DNA from: an uncultured Eubacteriales bacterium
GTDB lineage: Bacteria > Bacillota > Clostridia > Christensenellales > Aristaeellaceae
Assembly (NCBI GenBank): GCA_900318145.1
Contig: ONJM01000002.1
Span: 186,001-250,000 of the forward strand
Length of the DNA: 64,000 nt
Reading direction: 5' to 3'
Part shown: positions 1-8,586 of the stretch, piece after piece
Layout: each line of letters starts with the position of its first letter
Position numbering within the stretch: position 1 is the stretch's first letter
Program-made: the position numbers and the translations under genes
Notes under the pieces: generated by a model
Told to the model about the DNA's origin: nothing
The model's database searches: none
The model's input: the letters and a program-made list of their open reading frames with translations, nothing else

Positions 1-455
1 ATGTGCAGAAATGCCTTGCGCTGCTTACTTTCCTTCCCATGGATGAAGTGCGCAGACTGGGCAGCCTTCAGGGGGCTGAACTGAACGAGGCAAAGAAAGT
101 GCTGGCGTTTGAGGTGACCCGGCTTGTACACGGCGAGGAAGCGGCAAAGCAGGCAGAAGCCGGGGCATTGGCGCTGTTTACCGGCGGTCCTGCGGGCGGA
201 GATATCCCAACGCTGAAGGTAACCGCGTCCGAATTGGCGGAGGACGCGAGGATTTCAACACTGCTTGTCCGTTCCGGACTGTGCAAAAGCCAGAGTGACG
301 CCCGTAAACAGATCGAACAGAACGCTGTATCTCTCGATAATGAAAAGATTACGGATACTTCCGCGGTTTTGCTTTCCGGCAGTATCGGAGGTGAAGGTGT
401 CCTGCTGAAAAAAGGGAAAAAGGGATTCTGCCGCGTGGTTCTTTCCGATGATTGA
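1..455 (+). CDS. tyrS: Tyrosyl-tRNA synthetase, C-terminal part (cut by window edge)
   Basis: This is the last ~150 codons of a frame that is already open at the left edge, so the N-terminal catalytic Rossmann domain with its HIGH and KMSKS motifs lies outside the window. The visible part has the segment CLALLTFLPMDEV followed by helices typical of the linker of bacterial TyrRS. The final ~65 residues form an S4-type RNA-binding domain (ISTLLVRSGLCKSQSDARKQI). The full enzyme charges tRNA-Tyr in the cytoplasm. The stop codon overlaps the start of the next gene by 8 bases, suggesting translational coupling. An internal GTG at position 3 should not be read as the true start. The assignment rests on family resemblance of the C-terminal half. 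Confidence 0.88.
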   Translation, partial: VQKCLALLTFLPMDEVRRLGSLQGAELNEAKKVLAFEVTRLVHGEEAAKQAEAGALALFTGGPAGGDIPTLKVTASELAEDARISTLLVRSGLCKSQSDARKQIEQNAVSLDNEKITDTSAVLLSGSIGGEGVLLKKGKKGFCRVVLSDD

Positions 456-1080
456 AACGTATCTGACAATACAAAAAAACGGCTGTGATGAAACTGTCAT
501 TCAGAAAAGCAGATTTATCGGTTACGCAGCTCCCTGCGCAACGGAAGAAGAAGCGCTGCAGTTTATCCGTTCTGTACGGGAAAAGCATCGTGATGCCAGG
601 CACCATTGCTACGCATACATCATTGGGCGGAACCGCGGGATCATGCGGTACAGCGATGACGGTGAGCCCGGCGGAACTGCCGGTATGCCGATGATGGACG
701 TTCTGAAAAACGAAGGGGTGGTCGATTGCTGTGTTGTGGTCGTCCGCTACTTCGGCGGGATCCTGCTCGGAACCGGAGGCCTGGTGCGCGCGTATACACA
801 GGGGTGCAAAACAGCTCTGCAGGCTTCCGGAATTGTGCGTATGGAATTATGTACGGCGAAGCGCTGCAGAGTATCCTATAACCTGTGGAACCAGATACAG
901 AACAGGCTGCAGAAAATGCCGGTTGTTCTGGATGATGTTGCCTATACGGATTCCGTTGAGTTTGTTTTTTATACGCGGAAAGCGGATCTGGAGCTGTGCG
1001 CCGGTATGCTGGAGAACATGACGGACGGCAAAATTCAATGGCTGGATGAGGAAGAAAAATACCTTCCCTGGACGCTTTAG
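448..1080 (+). CDS. YigZ/IMPACT-family protein
   Basis: A 210-residue protein of the YigZ (YvyE/IMPACT) family, at the family's usual length. The N-terminal UPF0029 domain carries the signature DDGEPGGTAG at about residues 70-79, followed by VVRYFGGILLGTGGLVRAY at about 98-116. The C-terminal ~70 residues match the small ferredoxin-like second domain. The family is linked by structure and the eukaryotic IMPACT homologue to nucleic-acid or translation-factor binding, but the bacterial function is not settled. It starts 8 bases inside the end of tyrS and probably shares its transcript. It converges on the TetR gene with only 8 bases between stops and no obvious terminator. Confidence 0.9.
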   Translation: MIETYLTIQKNGCDETVIQKSRFIGYAAPCATEEEALQFIRSVREKHRDARHHCYAYIIGRNRGIMRYSDDGEPGGTAGMPMMDVLKNEGVVDCCVVVVRYFGGILLGTGGLVRAYTQGCKTALQASGIVRMELCTAKRCRVSYNLWNQIQNRLQKMPVVLDDVAYTDSVEFVFYTRKADLELCAGMLENMTDGKIQWLDEEEKYLPWTL

Positions 1081-1088
1081 CAATCAGG

Positions 1089-1793
1089 TTAACCGTTACT
1101 GTTCTTTTTCCAATGCTGATGAATTTGCCCGATCAGTGAGTACAGATCGGAAAAGCAGACTATACTGACGGATCCGAACGGAGCAACGATCAGCCTTTCC
1201 AGAGCAAACTGGTACTGTTCGGATAAGCTTAAAAGATCGGAAGGATCAGTTCTTGTTCCGGACTGTTCATTCTGCAGAATCATATCAACAATGCTCAGCC
1301 AAAGACCAGTAACCAGCTGCAGAACGATATCCGCGAAAAAATCGCTGTCTGTACAGAAAAAACAGCTTTTTTCAGTTCCCTCCCGCAGTACGGAGGAGAC
1401 AGCACCACGGTACATGGAAGATAATTCCCGGCTGTAAAACAGGCGAAGGGAAGTACCTTCAGGCAGCAGAAAGACAGGGAGAAGCATCATCAGGAAAGAA
1501 AGCTTTTCTCCGGAAAACGGAATCATTTCGGAAAGCAGACCATTCAGTTTATCTTCAGGGTTGGCTGATGAAGAAACCAGTTCACTGATTTTTTCAGAAG
1601 AAGAGGATGACCTGCTTCTGCAGATTTCTTCAAGAAGAGCTTCCTTGCTGAGAAAATGATGATAAAAACTTCCCTTGCTTGTATGCAAAGCGTCAAGAAT
1701 ATCCTGCACACTGGTTGCTTCATAACCGTATCGACAGAAGAGCGCTTCAGCCGTACGGATGATTTCCTGCTTTTTCAGTTCTCCCTTTTTCAT
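1089..1793 (-). CDS. TetR/AcrR-family transcriptional regulator
   Basis: A 234-residue protein with a classical N-terminal TetR DNA-binding domain: an opening helix (KKQEIIRTAEALFCRYGYEA) and a helix-turn-helix at about residues 25-47 (TSVQDILDALHTSKGSFYHHF). The remaining ~180 residues are helical, as expected for a ligand-binding and dimerisation domain; the ligand cannot be read from sequence. Its start overlaps the stop of the upstream flavoprotein gene by 4 bases (ATGA), so the two are translated together and the regulator may control that operon. The C-terminus (LIGQIHQHWKKNSNG) looks unstructured. Confidence 0.88.
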   Translation of the reverse strand: MKKGELKKQEIIRTAEALFCRYGYEATSVQDILDALHTSKGSFYHHFLSKEALLEEICRSRSSSSSEKISELVSSSANPEDKLNGLLSEMIPFSGEKLSFLMMLLPVFLLPEGTSLRLFYSRELSSMYRGAVSSVLREGTEKSCFFCTDSDFFADIVLQLVTGLWLSIVDMILQNEQSGTRTDPSDLLSLSEQYQFALERLIVAPFGSVSIVCFSDLYSLIGQIHQHWKKNSNG

Positions 1794-3028
1794 TCGGATA
1801 CTTCCTTTACTGTCCTGTTGTTCCGGCCCGCAAGAATACCGGAGGAAAAGGCAAACATAAGATTAAAGCCGCCGCAATCGCCGTCCACATTCAGAACTTC
1901 ACCGGCAGCATGAAGACCCGGTATGAATTTAGATTCCAAATTGGAAGGATAGAATTCATTGCAATCCGCACCTCCGGCAGTGACCTGCGCGTCGGTCAAT
2001 CCACGGGTACCTGTTATCTTCAGGATATAGCAGCGAAGCCGTTCTGAGACAGACAGCAGTACCTGATCGGACAAATCACCTGTTTTGAGCCCCCTTGTCT
2101 GTACGCCGGCCTGCTTCAGTACTGCGAAGGAAAGCCTGGGCATCAGGAGACCGTTCAGAAGATATTCAGGGGAAAGTTCTGCGAACTGTTCCCTTCTTCC
2201 GCGAAGATATGCCATCACTTGTCCGCTGCTGCTGAACAGACCGTCAGTCAGGTCCAGTTCGGCAGCGAAGCCGTCGGATACCACGAATCTTGCGCATTGC
2301 ATAGCGCATATTCCGCTGATTCCGTAATCGGTGAAAAGAACCTCGCCGCGGGTTTCATACAGGCAGTCTCCGGTATTGTCCACAAGACGGATTCCGCATC
2401 TGACGCGGATGCCTGAAAGGCCTGAAACACTTCTTGTATCCGTGCACAGCGGACAGAGGGCCGGATGAAGCGGCGTAATGCTGTGGCCGAAGGAAGAAAG
2501 TAGCCTGTATCCGGAATCTGTACCGCCAAGTTTCGGAGAAGCCTTGCCGCCGCAGGAAATCAGGATACGTCTGGCGTAAAAATGCGTCTGATCCGCTGCT
2601 GAAAGAAGAAAACTTTCTTTTTCCCGGAGAATATGCGTTACCTCTGATTGAAGACGTATATCCGTATGAAACATTTTCAGCTTGCTTTTCAGTGCGTCAA
2701 GAATGGTGGAAGACTGCAGTGTAAAAGGATAAACGCGCCCTGATGCATCTTCTGACAGAACAATCCCCATTCTTTTCCAGAATCTCATCAGTTCTTTCTG
2801 AGGAAAAAAACTGATAACATCCGCGGAAAAAGAAGTGTCCCCGTAATAAACAGCATTCCCGGTATTCATCAGATTACAGCGGCCGTTACCGGACGCTGAT
2901 ATTTTTTTCCCGAGCGCAGAGGATCTTTCAAGGAGAAGGACACGGTCACCGCATTCGGCAGCGGCAACAGCGGCTGCCATGCCGGACGCTCCGCCTCCGA
3001 CAACTGCAAAATCATACGTTTCCGGCAT
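1790..3028 (-). CDS. HI0933/BaiN-family flavoprotein (NAD(P)/FAD-dependent oxidoreductase)
   Basis: A 412-residue flavoprotein. It has an N-terminal FAD-binding dinucleotide fold (VVGGGASGMAAAVAA, residues 9-23), the family signature ISASGNGRCNL at about residues 44-54, and the C-terminal FAD-closing motif AGEVLNVDGDCGGFNLMFAFSSG spread over about 375-397. This matches the HI0933/YhiN/BaiN group, whose members include bile-acid dehydroxylation enzymes and uncharacterised reductases, so the substrate cannot be assigned. Length is normal for the family. It is the first gene of a two-gene operon with the TetR regulator. Confidence 0.88.
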   Translation of the reverse strand: MPETYDFAVVGGGASGMAAAVAAAECGDRVLLLERSSALGKKISASGNGRCNLMNTGNAVYYGDTSFSADVISFFPQKELMRFWKRMGIVLSEDASGRVYPFTLQSSTILDALKSKLKMFHTDIRLQSEVTHILREKESFLLSAADQTHFYARRILISCGGKASPKLGGTDSGYRLLSSFGHSITPLHPALCPLCTDTRSVSGLSGIRVRCGIRLVDNTGDCLYETRGEVLFTDYGISGICAMQCARFVVSDGFAAELDLTDGLFSSSGQVMAYLRGRREQFAELSPEYLLNGLLMPRLSFAVLKQAGVQTRGLKTGDLSDQVLLSVSERLRCYILKITGTRGLTDAQVTAGGADCNEFYPSNLESKFIPGLHAAGEVLNVDGDCGGFNLMFAFSSGILAGRNNRTVKEVSE

Positions 3029-3053
3029 GAAAACCCCCTCCTATCCGGCAGAA

Positions 3054-3809
3054 TCAGACCGTGTTCTGATCCATATGATAAACAGACCTCAGTCTGTTTG
3101 TCAAGAGATGGTCTTTGGTATAGACAATCAGCGGAGGCATCGGGTGAAGCGTTGGCTTGGCGTCTTTTACAGCTTCAATCAGAACCAGGTTCGCGGGTTT
3201 TTCCTCATAGGGATACACCAGCTGAAAACGTTTTGGCTCAAGATGTGCTTCACGCAGCAGCATCATCACATACAGCATTCCGGAAGCGGGAAATACAAGG
3301 GAGAGCTTTCCCCGCCCTTTCAGAATCTGAAAGGCGCTTCTGAAAAAGCCGGAAAGAAGGTTGCTCTGCTGATTTCTGGAAATTGATCTGGACGGGACAG
3401 GACTGGACAAAGCGGATCCCGGCAGCGCATACGGAGGATTGCATATCACAGCGTCAATACTGCACGGCTGTATCCATGACGCCGCCTCTTCCGCAGGTCC
3501 GTGGATAATCCGGATCCTGGAATCCAGATGATTGATCTGTACTGTTCTGCGAGCCATTTCAGCTATTTCCCGCTGTATTTCAATACATTCAAAAGTACTT
3601 CCCTTATTTCTTCCGATAAGCAGCAAAGGCAGCACACCGCTTCCTGTTCCGAAATCCACGACACAGTCGTCCGGACGGATTCCGGCAAACTCCGCCAGCA
3701 ATACAGAATCCATACCGAACCGAAATCCGTTTTTTTTCTGCAGAAGACTGAAACCGTAAGGCTGAAGTTCTTCTAATGTTTCGTCTTCCATAACCGGTGC
3801 TTTTTCCAA
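3054..3809 (-). CDS. tRNA1(Val) (adenine(37)-N6)-methyltransferase-like protein
   Basis: A 251-residue class I SAM-dependent methyltransferase. Motif I is VVDFGTGSGVLPLLL (residues 50-64), and the N6-adenine methylase catalytic motif NPPY is at residues 124-127. The early segment FRFGMDSVLLAEF is typical of the TrmN6/YfiC family that methylates A37 of tRNA1-Val. In Firmicutes the equivalent (YabB) lies near a GIY-YIG protein and rsmI, neither of which is seen here. It is monocistronic in appearance: the flavoprotein begins 25 bases downstream and the glycogen operon terminator lies about 40 bases upstream. Substrate is inferred from family only. Confidence 0.82.
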   Translation of the reverse strand: MEKAPVMEDETLEELQPYGFSLLQKKNGFRFGMDSVLLAEFAGIRPDDCVVDFGTGSGVLPLLLIGRNKGSTFECIEIQREIAEMARRTVQINHLDSRIRIIHGPAEEAASWIQPCSIDAVICNPPYALPGSALSSPVPSRSISRNQQSNLLSGFFRSAFQILKGRGKLSLVFPASGMLYVMMLLREAHLEPKRFQLVYPYEEKPANLVLIEAVKDAKPTLHPMPPLIVYTKDHLLTNRLRSVYHMDQNTV

Positions 3810-3850
3810 AATACTCCGTACTCCTTCGGCTGATTGAATATATATTGAAG

Positions 3851-3890
3851 AAAAAGCTGTGGAAGCCGAATCATAATCACTTCCACAGCT
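3851..3890 (-). terminator. Intrinsic terminator of the glgCDA operon
   Basis: On the minus strand an 11-bp perfect stem (AGCTGTGGAAG at 3855-3865 pairing with CTTCCACAGCT at 3880-3890) encloses a 14-base loop and is followed by a run of five T. It lies about 20 bases past the glgA stop and ends the glycogen operon transcript. Confidence 0.85.
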
Positions 3891-3910
3891 CTGTACCGGA
3901 TAGCGAGCTT

Positions 3911-5413
3911 TTAGTCGTTGAATTCAACTACAACCGGATTTTTTTCCAATTGAGGAGCTTTTTCATCGGGTTTATTCTGCTCAAAAAGTGAGCGATACAG
4001 TTTCATGTATTCTCCGGCAGAATGTGTCCAGCTGTAATCGCCGGTCATACCGCGGATCTGGAGCGTTTGCCAGATATCTTTTCTGTTTTTATAATATCCG
4101 ATCGCACGCTCAATTACGTGCAGCATATCATGCGCGTTGTAATTGAAGAAACTGAATCCGTTTCCTTCACCGCTGAATTCATTGTAGCTGAGCACTGTAT
4201 CACGGAGTCCGCCGGTTTCGCGGATAATGGGAACGGTTCCGTAACGCATCGCAATCATCTGGCTCAGTCCGCATGGTTCAAACTGACTGGGCATCAGGAA
4301 AATGTCAGCGCCTGCATAAATCTTGTGCGCAAGATTATGATCCATTGTAAATCTGGCTGCTACACGTCCCTTATACTCACCTTCTGCCCAGCTGAACAGA
4401 TTGAAATATCTTCCCTCGCCCATGCCAAGGACAACAAGCTGAATATCCTGCCGCATAATGTCAGATATCACATAATCGACCAGATCCAGTCCCTTCTGAT
4501 TGCTGAGACGGCCGACCATACCGATTACGGGGGTATCCGGACTTATATCAAGGCCGAGCTCTTTCTGCAACGCTTCTTTGCATGCTGATTTGCCGGAAAG
4601 ATCATCTTTATTGTAATTCTTTTCAATAATCGGATCTGCGGAAGGATCGTATGCCTTCATATCGATGCCGTTCAGCACACCGTGCAGATCATGCTTTCTG
4701 GCCCGGAGAAGTCCGTCAAGGCGTTCACCGTAGTAAGCCGTCTGTATTTCCTCTGCGTACGAAGGGCTGACAGTGGAAATAAGATCCGCGTAAACGAGCG
4801 CAGCCTTCATAAAGTTGGCACAGCCGAAACATTCCAGTTTATCATCCGTCCAGAGGCTGTCCCCGAGGCCGAGAACGTCCTGGACTTCACGAATGCCGAA
4901 GATCCCCTGGTACTGCAGGTTGTGAATGGTGAATACGGTTTTAATACCCGTATAGAACGGCAGGTGTGCGTACTGGATTTTCAGCAATGCCGGAATCATT
5001 CCGCTCTGCCAGTCGTGGCAGTGGATAACATCCGGCTGGAAATCAAGAAGCGGCAGCATGTTCAGGACACCGCGGCAGAAAAAACCGAAGCGTTCATACT
5101 CATCGCCGCCCATACCGTAAATATATGGCCGGCCAAAATAGTACTTATTATCCATAAAGTACCATGTTACGCCGTCTCTCTCGGTTTTTTCAATACCGCA
5201 GTACTGCCTTCTCCATCCGAGCTGCACCTCGAAGTCGCAGACATGCGTGCGTTTTGCGGTATACTCGTACGGTATGGCGCTGAAGTCAGGAATGATTACG
5301 CGTACGTCATGACCTTCGCCGGCAAGTACAGGCGGAAGAGCACCGACGACATCGGCGAGTCCGCCTGTCTTGACAAACGGAAAAGCTTCACTTGCAACAA
5401 ACAGGATTTTCAC
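3911..5413 (-). CDS. glgA: Glycogen synthase (ADP-glucose type)
   Basis: A 500-residue GT5 glycosyltransferase that adds glucose from ADP-glucose to the growing glycogen chain. The substrate-binding KTGGL motif is at residues 15-19 in the expected N-terminal context (MKILFVASEAFPFVKTGGL). The C-terminal GT-B half has GMVGRLSNQKGLDL and the nucleotide-sugar-binding segment PSQFEPCGLSQMIAMRYG followed by RETGGLRDTV. Length fits the family, with a slightly extended C-terminal tail (about 15 residues). It is the last gene of glgC-glgD-glgA, 16 bases after glgD, and is followed by a strong terminator. No branching enzyme or phosphorylase gene is in this cluster. Confidence 0.96.
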   Translation of the reverse strand: MKILFVASEAFPFVKTGGLADVVGALPPVLAGEGHDVRVIIPDFSAIPYEYTAKRTHVCDFEVQLGWRRQYCGIEKTERDGVTWYFMDNKYYFGRPYIYGMGGDEYERFGFFCRGVLNMLPLLDFQPDVIHCHDWQSGMIPALLKIQYAHLPFYTGIKTVFTIHNLQYQGIFGIREVQDVLGLGDSLWTDDKLECFGCANFMKAALVYADLISTVSPSYAEEIQTAYYGERLDGLLRARKHDLHGVLNGIDMKAYDPSADPIIEKNYNKDDLSGKSACKEALQKELGLDISPDTPVIGMVGRLSNQKGLDLVDYVISDIMRQDIQLVVLGMGEGRYFNLFSWAEGEYKGRVAARFTMDHNLAHKIYAGADIFLMPSQFEPCGLSQMIAMRYGTVPIIRETGGLRDTVLSYNEFSGEGNGFSFFNYNAHDMLHVIERAIGYYKNRKDIWQTLQIRGMTGDYSWTHSAGEYMKLYRSLFEQNKPDEKAPQLEKNPVVVEFND

Positions 5414-5429
5414 AGATTTCCCCCCAGAA

Positions 5430-6551
5430 TCAGATTACAACATCCTTTCCGATAACGATCGGATAGGCCTCCGGTCCGATCAGGCGTGAATTGCGTTTGA
5501 TAACCGCCTGCTTGTCAAGGATACAGTTCTCAATATATGCTCCTTCATGTGCCTGGCCGTCCTGCATGATAATACAGTTTTTCACATGCGCGTCCGGAGC
5601 GATTTTGACGCCGCGGAAAAGAATACTGTTTTCAACGATGCCTTCAATCTGGCATCCGTCGGCGACAAGGGAATTGATAACAGTGGCGTTATCCCCATAA
5701 CACGTGGGCATTTCATCACGGACTTTTGTAAATACGGGAAGTTCATCGCGGAAAAGGCCTTTGCGGAGCGCCGGGTCAAGAATGTCCATGTTGAAGCGGA
5801 AATAGCTCTGTACGGAATCGATCTGCCAGCAGTTTCCCTTGTATTCGTATGCATTAACCTTTGCGGATTTGTCCTGGACAAGCCGCAGAATCACATCCCG
5901 GTCCAGGGAATGAAGGCCATGGGAAACAGCTTTGTCCACAAGATCCCGGAGAAGCTCACGCTTGATGACCAGGACTTCCATAAATACGTATTCAAGGCTC
6001 GGGTGAGTGGGCTCAACTTCGATATCCGTGACGTTTCCGCTGCTGTCCAGCGCAATGTACGTTCCGTATTCGTCGCGTTTCATGGAAGGATCGCGCGTAT
6101 ACATCAGGGTGATATCCGCGTTGGTGTCACGGTAGAACTGAACAAGCTCATCCAGATGCGCGTTATAGATGATATTGCTGTTGCTCAGAACAAGGGTTTC
6201 CTGCTTGCTGCGGATCAGGAAATTGTTGTTGGAACGGAGCGCGTCCAGCAGTCCGGGGTAAAGTCCGACGTTCTCCCTTGTCAGGAAGGGCGGCAGAATA
6301 TGCAATCCGTTATTTTTTCCGTGAAGATCCCATTCCTTGCCGGATCCAAGATGATCCATCAGGCTGTGGTAATTCTTCTGCGTGATGATGCCGATGTTCT
6401 TCATTCCGCCGTTCACCATGCTGGAAACGAGGAAGTCAATCACACGATATCTTCCCGCAACGGGCATTGCGGCGACAGCACGCGTCACTGTCAGTTCGCG
6501 GAGCCTGGAATCATTTTCACCTGTATAGATAAGTCCCATTACATCTTTCAT
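5430..6551 (-). CDS. glgD: Glucose-1-phosphate adenylyltransferase regulatory subunit GlgD
   Basis: A 373-residue paralogue of GlgC with a nucleotidyltransferase-like N-terminal domain and a left-handed beta-helix-like C-terminus (hexapeptide pattern around VENSILFRGVKIAPDAHVKNCII). The GlgC nucleotide-binding GGQGSRL loop is replaced by GENDSRLREL, while the nearby GRYRVIDF block is retained. This is the known pattern of GlgD, which in Firmicutes forms a heteromer with GlgC and raises its activity rather than being strongly catalytic. It sits 26 bases after glgC and 16 bases before glgA, so the heteromer subunits and the synthase are made from one transcript. Confidence 0.95.
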   Translation of the reverse strand: MKDVMGLIYTGENDSRLRELTVTRAVAAMPVAGRYRVIDFLVSSMVNGGMKNIGIITQKNYHSLMDHLGSGKEWDLHGKNNGLHILPPFLTRENVGLYPGLLDALRSNNNFLIRSKQETLVLSNSNIIYNAHLDELVQFYRDTNADITLMYTRDPSMKRDEYGTYIALDSSGNVTDIEVEPTHPSLEYVFMEVLVIKRELLRDLVDKAVSHGLHSLDRDVILRLVQDKSAKVNAYEYKGNCWQIDSVQSYFRFNMDILDPALRKGLFRDELPVFTKVRDEMPTCYGDNATVINSLVADGCQIEGIVENSILFRGVKIAPDAHVKNCIIMQDGQAHEGAYIENCILDKQAVIKRNSRLIGPEAYPIVIGKDVVI

Positions 6552-6577
6552 CGTTCATCGTCCTTTCTAGCATTCGT

Positions 6578-7762
6578 TCAGAAAGTATAGGTTTCGTCAA
6601 CCTGCTCTCCGGCAGGAATACTTACGCCGGCAGGCAGCGTCACGCCGGTGCCGATGACAGCGATATTTCCGGACTCTTCACCGACGAAGGCACCCGGTCC
6701 GACAACTGCGTTTTCAGCGACGATGGATCTGCGTACGACCGCACCGCGTTTGATTACGCTTCCGGGCATGATAACGCTTAACTCAACCTTCGCCCCTTCT
6801 TCAATAATGACGCCTGCGAAAAGAATGGAATGATCCACGTTACCGTATACTTCGCAGCCCTCGGTAATCAGAGAATCCTTCACCGTGGCACCTTTTGCGA
6901 TATAATGGGGAGCCATTCCGGGATTTTTGGCGAAAATGCGCCAGTGCTTATCGTGCAGATCGATGGGCATCGGCGTTTCAAGAAGATCCATATTTGCTTC
7001 CCAAAGGCTTTCTATGGTTCCAACGTCTTTCCAGTATCCGCTGAAGCTGTATGCTACAAGCACCTGCTTATCATTCAGCATATTCGGGATAATGTTTTTG
7101 CCGAAGTCGTTGGAACTCTTTTTGTCCGCTTCGTCTTCCTCAAGATAGTGGCGAAGCTTTTCCCATGTGAAAATGTATACACCCATGGAAGCTTTGTTGC
7201 TCTTCGGATTTTTGGGCTTTTCCTCGAACTCTGTGATTCTGTCTTCAGAATCTGTATTCATGATGCCAAATCTGGGAGCTTCATCCCACGGCACTTCACG
7301 GACTGCAATTGTGGCATCTGCGCCGTGACGGATATGGTAATTCAGCATCGCGTTGTAATCCATCTTATAGATGTGATCACCGCTCAGGATGAGAACGTAA
7401 TCCGGGTTATACTGTTCGATAAAGGCAATATTCTGATAGATGGCGTTCGCGGTTCCCTTGTACCACTCGCCGCTCTTTCCTTTCTGATAAGGCGGAAGCA
7501 CAAAAACGCCGCCGTTGGATATGTCAAGATCCCAGGGGGCGCCGCTTCCGATATAAGCGTTCAGTTCAAGCGGCTGGTATTGCGTCAGGACGCCGACCGT
7601 ATCGATTCCGCTGTTCGTACAATTGCTGAGGGGGAAATCAATGATCCTGTATTTACCGCCATAAGGAACCGCGGGTTTGGCGACTTTTTTTGTCAGGATA
7701 CCAAGGCGGCTTCCCTGCCCTCCGGCAAGAAGCATTGCAACACAAGTCTTCTTTCTTAACAC
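6578..7762 (-). CDS. glgC: Glucose-1-phosphate adenylyltransferase (ADP-glucose pyrophosphorylase)
   Basis: This enzyme makes ADP-glucose from ATP and glucose-1-phosphate, the committed step of glycogen synthesis. The catalytic loop [16 protein letters not shown] lies near residue 11, followed by [20 protein letters not shown]. The C-terminal beta-helix regulatory domain is present ([19 protein letters not shown]). The open frame extends to a GTG at 7774, but that codon overlaps the Shine-Dalgarno AAAGGAG (7774-7780). The GTG at 7762, 11 bases after the SD, is therefore the better start and gives 394 residues. It is first in the operon and has its own upstream promoter. Confidence 0.95.
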   Translation of the reverse strand: MLRKKTCVAMLLAGGQGSRLGILTKKVAKPAVPYGGKYRIIDFPLSNCTNSGIDTVGVLTQYQPLELNAYIGSGAPWDLDISNGGVFVLPPYQKGKSGEWYKGTANAIYQNIAFIEQYNPDYVLILSGDHIYKMDYNAMLNYHIRHGADATIAVREVPWDEAPRFGIMNTDSEDRITEFEEKPKNPKSNKASMGVYIFTWEKLRHYLEEDEADKKSSNDFGKNIIPNMLNDKQVLVAYSFSGYWKDVGTIESLWEANMDLLETPMPIDLHDKHWRIFAKNPGMAPHYIAKGATVKDSLITEGCEVYGNVDHSILFAGVIIEEGAKVELSVIMPGSVIKRGAVVRRSIVAENAVVGPGAFVGEESGNIAVIGTGVTLPAGVSIPAGEQVDETYTF

Positions 7763-7829
7763 AGAATGACACACTCCTTTAATTATGTATTTCCCGAATG
7801 AAAACGTACAAACAGTTTTCCTTGCAGAT

Positions 7830-7859
7830 ATTCTACCTTTTTATTGTATTGTTCGTCAA
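7830..7859 (-). promoter_or_regulatory. Sigma-A promoter for glgCDA
   Basis: On the minus strand TTGACG (7854-7859) and TAGAAT (7830-7835) are separated by 18 bases. It would start transcription about 60 bases before the glgC start. It lies back to back with the promoter of the ECF sigma gene. Confidence 0.6.
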
Positions 7860-7917
7860 GTGCAAATCGTGTTCTGCCGGAAAAATGGCACAAATTGCAT
7901 GGGTTCAGAAAAATGGT

Positions 7918-7946
7918 TTGCCCTTTGCGGAACATAAGTTTATAAT
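7918..7946 (+). promoter_or_regulatory. Promoter for the ECF sigma/anti-sigma operon
   Basis: TTGCCC (7918-7923) and a perfect TATAAT (7941-7946) are 17 bases apart. The -35 is poor while the -10 is consensus, consistent with a weak or activated housekeeping promoter. The transcript would carry a leader of about 90 bases containing a GC-rich hairpin. Confidence 0.5.
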
Positions 7947-7961
7947 ACCTGTGATACGTAT

Positions 7962-7981
7962 CCCGTGGGCGGGTTTTTTTT
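7962..7981 (+). terminator. Possible leader terminator/attenuator before the ECF sigma gene
   Basis: A CCCG/CGGG stem with a TGGG loop is followed at once by eight T, about 10-15 bases after the predicted transcription start and 60 bases before the gene. The 4-bp stem is short for a terminator. A downstream CCGCGGCCC segment (7982-7990) could pair with GGGCGGG instead, giving an alternative fold. Whether it attenuates is inference. Confidence 0.3.
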
Positions 7982-8040
7982 CCGCGGCCCGGGAAGTGAA
8001 TCCTGAAAAGGAAATTTTTCAGAAGGAGGGAAGTAAAAAG

Positions 8041-8586
8041 TTGTTTTGTTCGTTATTAGTTATGGAAGAGAATGATGTACAGGATAACGAAAACTTCCCT
8101 GCTCCTTCAGCAGTGAATTTTGAAGAACTGTACGAAAAATACGCGACGGACGTACTGCGCGTTGCGTATTATTATCTCGGCGACAGGCAGCGTGCCGAAG
8201 ATGTTGCGCAGGATGTATTTGTAAAGCTTCTTGTCACACGGCCTGAACTGATTCCCGGTAAGGAAAAATCCTGGCTCCTGAAAGTTGCCCTGAACAAGTG
8301 CCGTGATCTGTGGAGGAGCAGCTGGATACGGAAAGTCATTCTCGGACATCCTTCCTTTGAACTTTTTCCTGCCGATGATGAAATCGGGCGGGCTGCAGAC
8401 TCCATCTCACTTGCACAGGCGGTTGGCAAGCTGCCTGCCGAGTTTAAGGAAGTTGTGCTTCTGCATTACTATCAGGGATACAGTGTAAACGAAATATCGG
8501 AAATCATAGATGTTGCGGAAGGTACGGTTTCCTCCAGGCTGAGCCGCGCAAGAACCAGAATGCTGAAAGAGCTGAAAGGAGAATGA
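8041..8586 (+). CDS. ECF-type RNA polymerase sigma factor
   Basis: A sigma-70 family protein of about 181 residues with region 2 (FEELYEKYATDVLRVAYYYL, then RAEDVAQDVFVKLL) and region 4 (KLPAEFKEVVLLHYYQGYSVNEISEIIDVAEGTVSSRLSRARTRM). There is no region 3, as expected for an ECF factor that directs RNA polymerase to stress- or signal-responsive promoters. The frame is open back to 7798, but the strong SD AAGGAGGG (8023-8030) sits 10 bases before a TTG at 8041; an ATG at 8062 is the alternative. Its stop overlaps the next gene (ATGA), pairing it with a small membrane protein that is probably its anti-sigma factor. Confidence 0.88.
   Translation: MFCSLLVMEENDVQDNENFPAPSAVNFEELYEKYATDVLRVAYYYLGDRQRAEDVAQDVFVKLLVTRPELIPGKEKSWLLKVALNKCRDLWRSSWIRKVILGHPSFELFPADDEIGRAADSISLAQAVGKLPAEFKEVVLLHYYQGYSVNEISEIIDVAEGTVSSRLSRARTRMLKELKGE

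Noticed and set aside
5547-7759. Plus-strand frames of 309-347 codons opposite glgD and glgC
   Set aside because: They are shadows of the glycogen genes; their products look like unrelated low-conservation sequence and they have no ribosome-binding sites.
7798-8040. An N-terminal extension of the ECF sigma protein
   Set aside because: The extra 81 codons include the promoter and leader hairpin and have no SD; the strong SD lies just before the TTG at 8041.
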